Source: Apteryx mantelli
Taxonomy: Eukaryota > Chordata > Aves > Apterygiformes > Apterygidae
DNA: 64,000 nt
Direction of reading: 5' to 3'
Assembly (NCBI RefSeq): GCF_036417845.1
Contig: NC_089979.1
Location: 1,603,424 to 1,667,423 of the forward strand
The notes under the pieces are model-generated. The model was not told the DNA's origin and did not search any database. It saw only the letters and a program-made list of their open reading frames with translations. The position numbers were made by a program, and so were the translations under genes. Below, in pieces: positions 42,001 to 53,215 of this stretch (its first letter is position 1; each line of letters starts with the position of its first letter).

Positions 42001-44905
42001 GCCGCAGAGGACTGGCCCGGTTGTAAACGCTAAAAGTTTTGCTGAAGGGAGCTCTCCTCGTGAGCTTTCTGGGCTGCAAAAGGTGGCGGTTGTTCCAGAC
42101 GGCAGTAAAAATCTGCAGAAATACTCTAGCTCTCCGTACGCGAGCCAAAGCGATGAGAGAAAGCCCTCTTTCTCGGTTTCCTTGAATTCCTCGTACCAGC
42201 CTGCGAGCTCGGTGCACCTGAACGTGTCGGGCGTGCTGAGAACGGTGCGTCTGTCCGGCGAGGCAGCCCAGGGCGCCACCGCCTCCCGCAGAACTGCCGG
42301 TGAAAGTGCCGTAATGCTCAAGTCGGAGCCGCAGCAGCCTTCGGCCCTGCCTGACCGCAACCCAGCTTGCCGTTCGGTGTGGAAGAAGCCAGAGCCGCCA
42401 GTTCCGGGCCAGTCCAGCTCTGAACGGGTCAGAGATGCTCTCGGAGAGCCAAAGCTCTTCGGAAACGCCGAGACGCGCTCTAGACCTGCTCAGGCCGCCA
42501 CTTCGGCGATGGGGATGAATCCGATGAAGGGTCGATTTTCAGCGCTCTCCAAAGCGACCGGTCTCCAAAGGGCCTCCTCAACATCGGTCTCCAGCAAAGC
42601 TTCGAAATTCAGGAAAACCAATTACACGTGGGTTGCAAACCCTGGTAAATGTTCTCGTGCTGTGAAAAGATGGATGAGCCCTCGAGCTTCTGATGGGGCG
42701 AGGAAGCTCGCTGGCGGAGCAGACAGAGCGGCTAAGCTATCGCCGAAAGGAGACTTGGGAGCAAAGCTGAAGAAATCTGTCCTGCAGTCCAAACTGGGCG
42801 TTTCCCCCAGCAAGTATAAATGGAAAGCCTCCAGCCTGCAGACCTCTCCCTCCACCTCCAAGTCGGCGTTCAGGTGGCAGTCCGAGGACCAGAAAAAGGC
42901 TGGGGCCTCCGGCATCTCTAGAGCCAGCTCTGCCCCGCCGCCTCCGAATGACGCGTCTGTCGGTCACAGTGGGGTGAAGTCCTCCTTCGGCGACGCTGCG
43001 CTTTCCGGTTATAAAGTGAAGAGTCGGACAAAAATCATCAAGAGAAAAGGAAGCTCGTGGTGAGTTGCTCGTCTTGTTCCGAGTGCTGTCATTGCGCTGG
43101 CTTTATTTCATGTCCGTTGGCTTCAACGGAAGCCTTTAAGCCCTTTTCTTTATGCTCGTAGACATCTATTCTGTGCTGAATAATGCCGAAGTGATTAATA
43201 ACGAGATAATAATGTGAAGTGCACGTAAGTTGCGGACGTGTGAGCGCAATTATAACGATACGGGAGGGTATATTTGTCCTTTCCAGGTGTGGGGACTTTG
43301 CTCTGTGTGGACTCATTGTGAGGCATCGGGTTTTTAATTCTTATCAGTCCGTGCAACTCTGAATTTATCTTTCAAACAGAGGTGGGTTTTCTTCTCGTCT
43401 CCCATCCCTGTTCTCTGAAGACTTTGCCACAGCACTTAGGAGACTCCTCCCCGACCAGAATAACATACTAATATTCAGAGGGGAGGAAATAGCTTTCTTT
43501 CCTTATTGATTTGTTTTCAGACTCTCAGAGCCTCGTTACGTTGGGGGCCGGTGAGAGCAAAAGTGGCTTGAATCACCGCATCCTTTATCATCCGTCATCG
43601 TAAAGTGCTTGGCAGGCTCTGGGATGGAGGTGGGGATGGTAAATGAATTGTGCGGGCTCGTGCTTGCCGGGAAGAAGTGATACCTGGCCGTAAATGTGTT
43701 ATCGCGAGTGAAGAGCCACGGTGTTGTCACCGATGCTCTGCTGTTACCGTTCCCCCCTCTCTTTGGAGCGTGGATCGCCTCCTTTCTGCATTTTGTGCTG
43801 TCCACCAGCGTAGGTCGAGTGCTTGTGTCCTACCTGAAGCCTCACTTTCCTTTCTCCTTGTGGAGCCAGAGTGACGGATCCAGGGTCTTCCTGCTCCTGT
43901 CGCTCCCAGGAGAGTGTTTCCTGCTGCAGTTTTCAGCAGGACGGTGACGGGGCTGGATGGAGGCTCAGTGCTGCAGGGAAGGGAGATGTGGGATGTGGCG
44001 AAGCTTGGTGGCACAGCTGAGTGACCCCGTGGTATCACCTAACCGAAAAATGCGCTCGGCGCAGCGGAGGCGTGCCTTGGCTCCTTTCTCACCGCCGTAA
44101 CGCCATGGGCTCTTGCCAGCTGAGGGCTGTGGCCTTCGTAACTCTTCCAAGTGACACAACGAGCCGGTGACAGAGCCCAGGCTGAAACTCTGGGGCCTCT
44201 GGGTCCTGCTTCTGTTTCCCAGATGCTCTGCTCGTCAGTGCATCACAGCTCTCCATCCTTGGCTTGTCCTCCTGGTTTCTTGGGGGACGTGTCTGCTGGT
44301 AGATCATGCTGGGAAAATGACTTTGGAGTGAGGTGCCTGGAAAAGTTGGGATTTTTTGTGTGTTTTTTTGTTTTTTGGGTTTTTTTTTTTTTGACTGTCA
44401 TGGTTTGATCCTCTTGGCTCTCCAAAGGACACTGTCTTCTCCCCTGCATCTGTTGGACAGAAGCCAGAAGGGAGCTGAGTTTGACTGTCAAACACCTCAT
44501 TCTCCATCTGCACTTTGCTAGAAATCCGTTGCGTTTGCCTGTTGCACTTTTTTATCCAATATGTCTCATCGCCTTTGCGTAGGGGAGCAGCGTGGAGGAG
44601 AATGGTGTTTGGTGACCTGGCTTCTCTTCCCGGCAGCGGGCAAGGGGACCAGTGTGTCTCGGTTACCTCTCGACCTTCTTCTAACTGTGGTGTGTTGTGC
44701 CTTCACAGTTCCCCAGCGGATAGGAAGAGCAGCTCCTCCCCTGCCACACCTCTGAAAAGCCACTTCCATCTCAGGAAGAAAAACTCCTCGCGGGGGAAGC
44801 CTTCCGCGACGTTGAAACGCTCCTCGCCCAAGGGCCTCGTGCAGATCACCAAGCACAGGCTGTGCAGGCTGCCGGCCGCCCGGATGCAGGTCTCTGCCAA
44901 GGAAG
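39028..44905 (+). CDS. ZC3H3: ZC3H3 (SMICL) 5' part: three coding exons, gene continues beyond the window
   Basis: ZC3H3 is a nuclear CCCH zinc-finger protein implicated in mRNA polyadenylation and export; the Xenopus homologue Smicl is a Smad-interacting CPSF30-like factor. Joined exons encode about 554 codons: MEEKEQLRRQIRLLQ at the N-terminus (as in human), then GLINDHKNVHGNAP, WRKKYSLVNRPPGP, FRKTNYTWVANPGK, SKYKWKASS, YKVKSRTKIIKRK and KGLVQITKHRLCRLP, all in the human order. Between these islands the sequence is low-complexity and Ser/Lys-rich, as in the family. The five CCCH fingers and the exon with the KTRYRIVKK block are absent and must lie past 64 kb. The gene is divergent from the PLC gene, with 12.15 kb between start codons. 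Confidence 0.95.
39200..39780. repeat. 44-bp G-rich minisatellite, about 13 copies, in ZC3H3 intron 1
   Basis: The phrase gcagtgag recurs at 39253, 39297, 39341, 39385, 39429, 39473, 39517, 39561, 39605 and 39649, exactly every 44 bp, then at 39694 and 39736. The unit contains gggacccaggagtccccggg and a run of 7 or more G. Degenerate copies extend from about 39090 to 40130. Confidence 0.96.
40140..41639. other. Rest of ZC3H3 intron 1, no gene seen
   Basis: GC-rich up to about 40360, then mixed composition. No repeat family or exon is recognisable. Confidence 0.5.
41640..43059 (+). CDS. ZC3H3: ZC3H3 exon 2 (large exon)
   Basis: 1420 nt, acceptor tctttag, donor gtgagt. Contains the conserved blocks LINDHKNVHGNAP, SWRKKYSLVNRPPGP, KFRKTNYTWVANPGK, SPSKYKWKASSLQ, SAFRWQSED and YKVKSRTKIIKRKG. 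The open frame extends upstream of 41640, but that part is intron: it lacks similarity and follows the acceptor-less side. Confidence 0.96.
43060..44708. other. ZC3H3 intron 2
   Basis: Flanked by donor gtgagt and acceptor ccttcacag. It holds a T-rich run at about 44350-44393 and no recognisable exon or mobile element. Confidence 0.6.
44709..44905 (+). CDS. ZC3H3: ZC3H3 exon 3
   Basis: 197 nt, acceptor ccttcacag, donor gtagga. Encodes SPADRKSSSSPATPLKSHFH then LRKKNSSRGKPSATLKRSSP and KGLVQITKHRLCRLPAARMQ. Human ZC3H3 has KGLVQVTTHRLCRLPPSR. The frame stays open for a further 360 bp into the intron without similarity. Confidence 0.93.
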
Positions 44906-47900
44906 GTAGGAACAACCGTCCGAAGGCGGCGATGGTGTTCGCTGACCGCGCGTTGGGCAAGCGGCTCCAACAGAGGCTCTTGGAATCTGGAAATGAGTTA
45001 CTGGGTCCTCGGGGAGGTGGATCTGCTGCTTTCGGTCCGGGGGCAAACGTGGAGGAGAAGAGTCTTGGCTGCAGTAAGGCTCCTGCCTTACCCCAGAGCC
45101 GTCTTGTAAACGTCTGTGCTGCGAGATCTCCGGACGGGGCCGTTTTAAAGCTTCTCTTGGCCTTTACCGTGGTTTTGCTGGACTTGCAGGTATCAAATAG
45201 AAAAATGATTGAGGAGGGGCTTAATGGGAAGAGGGTGGCGGAGACGGTAATAACGTGTAATGCTGGATAATCTCTTCCTTTGCCCACGGGAAAAGCTTGT
45301 GCGTATCACGATATGCTCCGCTAGCAATTACAGCCCTGCCTAATGCACCCGTACCCCCGTGCGGTGGCTGCAGGAGTCTGGCTTTTATATGCGATTGGGT
45401 TAAAACGGGAATTGCTGGAGGAATAAAGGCTGCCGAGTGTTGTCTCTGAGCCTAAATTGAACTGAGGTGAGAAGCGACTGTTCCTCTGGCAGCTCCGTTG
45501 GGTTTCGGCCCCGTGTCACGGAAAGAGCGTTTCTCCTGGGGGGTGTTTTCTAGTTGTTGCAGCGTGTGGTGGTAGTCCGCTGGTAGCAGATGCTTCGTGC
45601 CTACGAACAGGTACCTCGTGTCTATGTCCTGCCGCCTTGGGTCGGCGCTTCTCGGAGCGGAAAGCAGCTTGGAGCAGCTTGTTGGGGCCTGGAGAGCTGC
45701 GCCTACGCGCGTGAAACTGCTCGGTGGCGCTTCCCACCTGAAGTCCGGTCCTGCTGTTAAATGGCTACGTGATCATGGACAAGAGGCTTCACCGTCTGCC
45801 CCGGGATTCAGGTTCGCTGGCGGGAAAGGTGTTTTGGCTGCGCGCCTGCGCTTTGCTCGTTTGAGTCCAGCGGTGCGGCTGGTGACACCGTGACGGCAGG
45901 TATCGCTGGAGCGGGGAGGGTTGTTTAGGCTGTGACGTAGCCGCGGTCTGTCTCAAAAAGTAGAGCTGTCTGGCGTCTGTTTTCAGGAAGATGCTTGTGT
46001 GGTTTCCTGTTCTGCGCTGCAATTACCGAGTTTCCATGTGTGATTATAGTTATTTCACGTTCCGGCAAATAGCTCTGTGTTAACGTGTGTTAAGACATCG
46101 CTGCGTTTTGACAGAAGAAAGGAGGCCTGTCGTTCAGGAAAAGGGAAAGGTTTTTGGGAGAGGAGGAGGAGAAAAAGCCCAATCCCTCCTCAAACACATG
46201 CGTTAGGGAAAAAATGAAGGGATGGGGAGGATGCTGGGAGGAGAATTTCAGATCTAGTGCTTTGGGAGGCAGAAAAAGGTACATAGGAGAGGCAGAAGCA
46301 GGGAGACTAAGACTGAATTTAACTCTGCCATAGTACCCGTGGTCTGGCATTTCGGCAATCTCCTTGCTTTGAGGCTGAAGCTTGTTTAATTTAAGGATGT
46401 CAGCAAATCCTTGGATGTCTGGAGGGGTGTGAATGCTTCACCTCCAGACGGTTTGCACTGAAGGTACTCGTGCATCGCACGAAGGCAGCATGTGTGGTCG
46501 GAGATTTGTCGTCCTTGTGCTGCGACCGCTCTTCCGGATGTCTCCCTGGCTTTGCTCTGGTGGGATTTACAGACCAGTTGTGTTGGACCTGCTCTTTCTA
46601 GCCACGCTGTCTTCGTCTTTCTTCTGTCTCCTTAACTCCAGGTTTCTCTAGGGATTCGCTGGGTTTAGTGGTTTCCTTCTAGAGCTGCCAACCCTGCAAT
46701 GGGATCCTTTCAGCAGAGCGGGGACAAGGCAGCTCCCAGCTTTGTCCATAAGCTGCTGCGCCACTGAGAATGGCTGCAGAGCTTGCGCTGTTCCCCACCT
46801 CCCTGTTTTTAGGGGTGTTTTTCAGGGCAGAGCAGAGCTCAAATTGAAACTTCATGAATTACAGCTGTGTATTCATAGCATCTAGTTTTTTTTTTTTTGA
46901 GAAGCTGTCAGTAAAAGTGTGCGCCCAACAGAAGTAAAGCTTCGTATAGGTTAAGAATATGCAAAATGGATTAAAATCTTCTACCCTCCTGGGAGCCTGA
47001 TTGGCAGCTGCCAAAACTCTGTGTATTTCTGGGAATCTATTCTGATTTCTTGACTGAAGGAAACGTTCCCATAAAGAAAAGATTTTTTTGATCTTAAACC
47101 GGCTAGGACTGAAAATACGTAGATAGTGCAGAAACGTGGTTGTGCTGCTGGTCTTGATCCAAGTGGAAGAAGGCAAATTAGGCTAGAGAAGGTGGAAAAA
47201 AATAGAAAACAGGGCTGGAAGGGGCTTTGGGAAAGCATCTAGTTCATTCTCCTGCCCAAAAGCGGAATCAAATTATCAGACCGTTCCTGCCAGTTGCTAG
47301 TCAAGTCAAGCAGAGACAAAACCCAAACTTGTAAGAGTTGTGAGCTGTCTACGTTGATGTGACTGCGCCGAAGTGCTTGGATCCGTGCGCTTTGCAGGCT
47401 CGGCTCGCAGATGGGGAAATGAGTTTCCGCTTTAATAAAACTTGGTGACCTGGTTCGAGTGCTTGCGCGCGGCTTTTTTTCTTTGCAGACAGTAGCCACC
47501 TGCTGCAGAAATGGTCTTGCTCCGGTTTTAAAATGGCCAAAAGCAAAAGGAAGTGCCCTGCCTTCCTTCCCGGTGTGTGCGAGCGTGCATGTGTGAGCGC
47601 CGTGCTAGTGGGAAGCCAGACTCCGGTGTTTTAGAAGGTGACTTAAAGATGATTCCCATCCTTCTCCCCGCTGTAATTATAAAATGCCTTCTAAATTTCT
47701 CTCCTGCCTTCTGTAACAGAGAGGGGACTCTATGCTCCACTAGACCAGCCATCAGCCTTGGAAAACGGACTGTCAAGTGGGACTGGAACCACTCAATTAA
47801 AGCTGGGGATGGATCCTGAAGTTGCCTTTCTCATCCCCAGGGCCGGTACGAGGTTGTTCCTACTGTAGTTCTTACTGCTTCATCCAGGCTTTCTGCAGAG

Positions 47901-50900
47901 GATGTTGCCGGCGCTTCCCTTGAGACGCAGCTGCGTTAAATCGGTCTTCTTGCTAAGAGGACCTTGCTCAGGTCAGATCCTTCTCGGTATATTTTCGTCT
48001 AATGTGATAACTCTGCGAACTTGGCTGCGCGCCTTCCTTCCTGAGAGGTTCTCCAAGACGCAACGCAGTGGTGTAATCCCGTGGAAGTCTGCGCAGTCTT
48101 TTCTCTGCCGTGCTTGCAAGCTGTCCCCTCGCTGCTAAAATATCAAGCGCTAAACACTAGGATCGTATGGGCGTCTGATTCTGGAGGGCTGCTGGTAATC
48201 TAACCTCTGTTGTACCTTCATCTCGGGGGATCCCAAAGGACTCGACAGATGCTCCGTCTCCTGACAACGGCACCTCTGTGCAGCAGGGAGGCAGCTGCGG
48301 AGCAGTACGGAGCTGCTCAGCTTAACCACTTAGCAGGGAAGGTCAGCAGGAGTCTTGAGGGCTTTGAAGTTGCAAAGTGAATTTTGGCAGGGTTGGCGTC
48401 TCCTGCCTGGTGTTTAAGGGTGAGCGCTAGCGGTCCCGCTTTGCGGGAGCGGACATCTGTTGCTCCGAGCTGGCTCCCTGTGCCGGGTGAGTTGGGCTCG
48501 CTGTACCGCCGTTCGTGAGCAGGGAGAGTGAGCCTGGCCTCTGGGAGGATTTGGAGCATCCCGGATGTTGCTCAGATTTAGCTCCCCTCCGTGGATAACA
48601 TTACATATATGTGTAACGGTAGGTGTCCTCTGGTTTCAGTGTGGTCCCCTAGGGAGCTGGGGGGTGGAGGCTTGTGGCTATGATTCCTGGCTCTCGGATT
48701 ACCTGAGAGACTTTGGGGGGGCTGGTTTATTACTCTGTGCTTGCTCAAAGCGGGGAAAATAGCTCGTGGGGTTTTAATCTTGGAGGAAGCTGCAAGACTA
48801 AGGGCCAGGGAAGTAGCTGGAGGACTGAGATGTTCCTAGGAGCCTCCTGGAGCAGGAGGAGCATGGAGAGACGCGTACCGAGGGAGCGTGGGAGCTGCTG
48901 TCCTACCGCTGCTTGGTAAGAGTAAAGTATTGGCTTGTTCTCAGGCCTGAACTATCAAGCCTCTGTGGGCAGCTCTTCTTGTAGTGCGAAAAGAGCCGGA
49001 TCTGGAGCTTTCTGGAGCAGACGGTGACGGTCTTGGGCCAGCCGAATGGCTTTCCTCCGCGTAGAGCGATGTAGCTCGTCTTCTCGAGTCTGGACACGCA
49101 CAACGCCCAGCTAACAAACCAGTTAAAAAGCCAGATGGTCCAGGCTGGGCTCGTGATCCGGCTAGATGGATGTGGCGGCGCTGGAGCCTGGGCCCTGTGG
49201 GGACCGATGTCTGAGCGGTGAGATGCCACCCACAGCGCCTGCGATCGCACGGGAGCCGTGGGAGCCAGGCGCAGACCATACATCCGTCAGGGCTGATAGC
49301 TGTCGGTGCGGGAAGGATTCCTGGGGAAAAACGTGCCTGATCTCACGTGCTGCAGTGTGGGTGCAAAAAGCTGGATTAGCCCCTTCCTTTGGAGAACCCT
49401 GGCTGATGTAGGCAGTGTTTTGACGCAGCTTTGATGTTTTCCTGCTTGCCCTGCTAAACCAGCTTTTGGGATACGTGGCACGGGCTCTGCGGTACGTACC
49501 GAAGGTGTGAGCAAAGACGCTTGAACGTCTTCGTCATCCTTTTGGAGATGTCGGGTAACCATCAGGAAGCACGGCCACAGAAAAGCTGGGGACCTGCAGC
49601 TGTGGCTTGGTCTCAAATTGGTGTCTCCTGATGATCGGGGTTCAGAGGAGCTTGCTGCTCTGGGAATCGCCCGGTTCCCGTTTCATAACCAGTGACCCTA
49701 GTAGGGAGAAAACGGAAAGTCACAAAACAGTAGCCCTTGGGGTTATTTTGGTGGCTCTCGTGACTAGTGTTAAACTTGCAGCTGTTATAAATTAGCTTCG
49801 AGATATTCATTTGATTAAACGTAACATTTAATAAGCCCCTCGGGAATTGGGATGTATCCCAAATTAGAGTTGCTCCGACGGGACGGTAGAGCTTTGAAGC
49901 ATCTCTGATATAGCTACCGGTCTGTTCATCCAACTTCTTAGGCCCTTTTTAGGGGGAAGGAGATCTTGGAGATAACTGCTTTGCTGGGAGTTGTGAATCC
50001 GTTCAGATAACAAGCCCCGGCTTGGGCCGCGGTCAAGAACCTGAGGTGGCTGATGGGCTTCCCCCGTTTGAACCGGCTTCCTAACTTCTCCGAGGTGTCC
50101 GCTTCATTTTGCGCCCGTACCTGCTTGCTCCAGACTCCTGTCTCGAAGCACCAAGCTTCATATATGCAGGGATATATATATATCGCTGTATATGTGTAGC
50201 GGATCAGGCAGCCTCCCTGCCTCTTGTTTGGCTCCGATTTAGGGGTTGGGTACAAGAAGGGGACACGCGGCTGTCGCTTCTCCGCTTATCCAGGGAGAAG
50301 CTGCTGGGCCAAAATCCTGCTGGTTGAACCTGATCCTCGGGCCACCGGCGGCACCGTGTTGCCCGGAAATGTCACGGCCTATTTAAACGCTAACTAGAGT
50401 TAATTCTGCAATTTCCCTATATGTTTTTTTTTTTTTTCCTTCAGGCTTTCTCGTTTTTTAACGATGGCTTGTCGTGGTCGGAAGCGCTCTTAAAACCCGA
50501 ACGTGAAGTTCCCTGCGAAGCTGCTGTCCCCTCTCTGGTGCCAGGAGCCGGGGGAGGCCAGCGGGTAATTAAGCTCGGGGCGCAGTTTCCACGGATGGCA
50601 ATTGCCCCAGGCCCCCTTTTTTTTTTGGCGTCCGAACCGAAAGATTCGAGGCGGAGGATAAATACGGGACCCCTCCTCTGCCGTTTGCGGAGTGACTTTG
50701 CTGCCGATGATGGTACGTTGCGATCGTGTTGTCTAAACGGCAAACGTCCGTCCCGAACCGGCTTTCCGTTGCTCCGTTCGTTACGGCAAAATATAACGAA
50801 GCAGCGACGCGTACGTTGGGATGGCGCCGTGGTGCCGTTGGACCCTTCGGACCGGCGCGACCCGCAGCCGGGCCGATGCCCCGCGGCGCAGGGCCGGTGG

Positions 50901-51480
50901 CCCTTTCGAAGGGGGAAATGCCAACTTTTGAGTGGGGCCTGAGTGATCCCGAGGGATGTTCCCGCTCCTCCCGTGCTGCGGCTCTCCGGCATGGATAGCG
51001 CCGCGCCGGGTGGTGCAGGAAACCCCTTGCTCTTAATTTTTTTTTGCTAAATGCTACTAGGGGCCCGGTACTCTTAGCGCCAGGGGGAAGTGGTGGGCGT
51101 AGCGTGCTCAGCGCCTCGCAGGATCAGACCCTTCCTCAGCTCTTTTCTTCTTCTACGCAAGGCAGGCGAGCGCTCGCGGCCGTGAACCTTTTCTCACCCC
51201 GGTAAAAATCGATGCCGTCGCTGTGTCGCGCGAGCCGCGCCGCGCCAGCCCCGCCGTCCCTCCGGCTTCTCCGCTAGGGGCGACTGCAGGTAACGGCTCG
51301 AAACCGAGCGTTTCCGCAGCGGAGCCGCGGCAGCCGCTGGAACGCGCCGGCGGGGGGGGACCGGAGAGGCGCGCCGTGGCCCGGCGGGGCGCCGGATTTT
51401 GGGGCGTCCCGCGTGCCGGCCTTCCCCGCTGCCCTGCAGAGGGCACTCTTGCCCCTCGCATCTCCCCACCCCGTCCACCT
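44906..51480. other. ZC3H3 intron 3, first part
   Basis: No further ZC3H3 exon recognised. Contains one CR1 fragment, an AT dinucleotide patch at 50160-50195 and a CpG-dense segment from about 50640 to 51480. A 173-codon open frame at 50421-50942 has no recognisable domain and is probably fortuitous. Confidence 0.5.
47195..47300 (-). mobile_element. CR1 LINE 3'-end fragment (antisense) in ZC3H3 intron 3
   Basis: Contains cagggctggaaggggctttg, then catctagttcattctcctgc and ccaaaagcgg, a diverged reverse complement of the CR1 3' end. Confidence 0.65.
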
Positions 51481-51484
51481 TTTT

Positions 51485-52240
51485 CCGGTTATTGATGGCC
51501 TAATTTCGTCTTTATGTGAAAGAAAGCAGATATCAAGTAATTTGCAGCAATAACCTGCTAATGCTGGGCCAGTATCAAAACTCCCATGTTCATTTCGAGT
51601 GGCAGATAAAACACTAATATATAATTATCCTTGCAAATTGGATTGTTTTAAATAACCAAAAGGCTATGGCCAGGAGAAAACTATCCCATTTCCCTTGAGT
51701 TACTATTGCAGTGTAATTGCTGCGTTCAATCAATTTCCTTGGCATTAGAAATTCCATCACAATCAACATTAAGCTTTATTCATTGTGATGGCTAAGAGCC
51801 GGGCCATTTCTCCTCTTTTCCTTAACTGGCAAAATTAATCAGGGAAAAGATTTTAAACATTTACCCGTGCGAAAGAGGTCAGCTCTGCCACTATATTGCT
51901 CAGCAGATAAGGGGGCTAATAAAAAGAAAATTGAATTACTAATGATCGCCAGGAACAGAGTATATAAAACCTGGCAATCGCCCGGTTCAGGAAAAAGGAG
52001 AATCAATTTTCTTCGGACAAGGTGCGCTCATTTTTTATTTTGGCGCATATTATCAGCAATTTAATTTGAAAGCGCATAAACAGGAGGAAACAGTTAGAAA
52101 ATAATGAGCCTGAAGGTGTAAAATGCTGCAGGATATATGCTGTACACAATTTATTTGGCACAACAGATAATCACTTTAATTGAATTCAAAACTGCATTGT
52201 TCAGCAGCAGCGCGGGCTGCCCGTCTTGCCTGTGGGGGAT
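51485..52240. promoter_or_regulatory. Conserved-noncoding-element-like block in ZC3H3 intron 3
   Basis: About 750 bp of unique AT-rich, nearly CpG-free sequence with many homeodomain-type cores (TAATT, ATTA, ATCAATT, CTAATGATC). It carries no repeats and no splice-bounded reading frame. It is sharply bounded by CpG-rich DNA on both sides. The composition resembles deeply conserved developmental enhancers, but conservation itself cannot be seen here. Confidence 0.5.
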
Positions 52241-53063
52241 TGCAGAATATTACAAAGATGCCGGCGAGAGGCCGCTCCGTGTCTTTTTCCCCTCTGTAAT
52301 GTCCCCTTCCAGGCAGGACTTCTCAGCCGTGGGCCCGGGATTGCTTCGGTGCCGTCACAGCTGGCTGAAAGCAGAATATTTACAAAGCGAGCGAACGCTT
52401 TCTCTAGGGACTTTTGCTTACGGTATTGCAATGTATATCTGTTTCTTAAGTAATACTGCGTTGGTCGGGCTCGAGGGTTTTGCGTGAGACCGTTGCGGCA
52501 GCGCGCGGCCCGGGACCGTCCTCGCGCGGCCGTGCTCTTACGTTCCGCGTCGCGGGGAAATCGCCGAGCCGCGCTCGCTCCCTTCCAGGGCGGGCTGCGT
52601 TCGCCGCTTCCTTCCGCCTCTCTTTGCCGGCACAACCCTCCCAAACATCATTATTCCTTCCTTCTGCCCATATGGAAGGAGCCCAACTTTTAACCCAGCT
52701 CTTCCGACTGTAGTGGTGAGGGGGGGAGTGGAAAGAAAATGCGCTGGTTGGGAATAGTTTGTATCCCAACGCTGGCGTTTTATTTTGTGACTTTTGTCCC
52801 CCGCCAATGTGAAAGCAGTGTGAAATTTGATGTTTCCCGTGCGGAGCGGCTTTGAGGAGTGCGTTGGGAACGCTGGATCAAGCGTAACGCTCCGGATAGA
52901 GACCGGTGAGCTTCGGCAGGCGTCGCTCCTCCGCCATGGCCCTGTCGGTGCTGTTTGGCCCCGATGTGCGGTTGGCTTTGCCGCTGGGCGAGTGGGGTGC
53001 GGTGCGGTGAAACACGTGTGCCGTCTGTGGTGGAGGGATCTGGCCGCCTAGGGACTCCCTTGA

Positions 53064-53215
53064 GATCACAGAACGGTTGAGGTTGGAAGGGACCTCTGGA
53101 GATCATCTGGTCCAACCCCCCTGCTCAAGCAGGGTCACCTCGAGCACGTTGCCCAGGACCCTGTCCAGATGGCTTTTGGCCACCTCCAAGGATGGAGACT
53201 CCACAACCTCTAAGA
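53064..53215 (-). mobile_element. CR1 LINE 3'-end fragment (antisense), well preserved
   Basis: Reads gatcacagaacggttgaggt then tggaagggacctctggagat and catctggtccaacccccctg, continuing into the CR1 body (cctgtccagatggcttttgg). It is the least diverged CR1 copy in the window. Confidence 0.92.

Noticed and set aside
44906-45270. Frame continuing past the ZC3H3 exon 3 donor
   Set aside because: The donor gtagga fits the phase, and similarity to ZC3H3 stops exactly there.
50421-50942. 173-codon plus-strand open frame in ZC3H3 intron 3
   Set aside because: It begins in a T-run, has no recognised domain and no promoter or splice context; probably chance in CpG-rich DNA.
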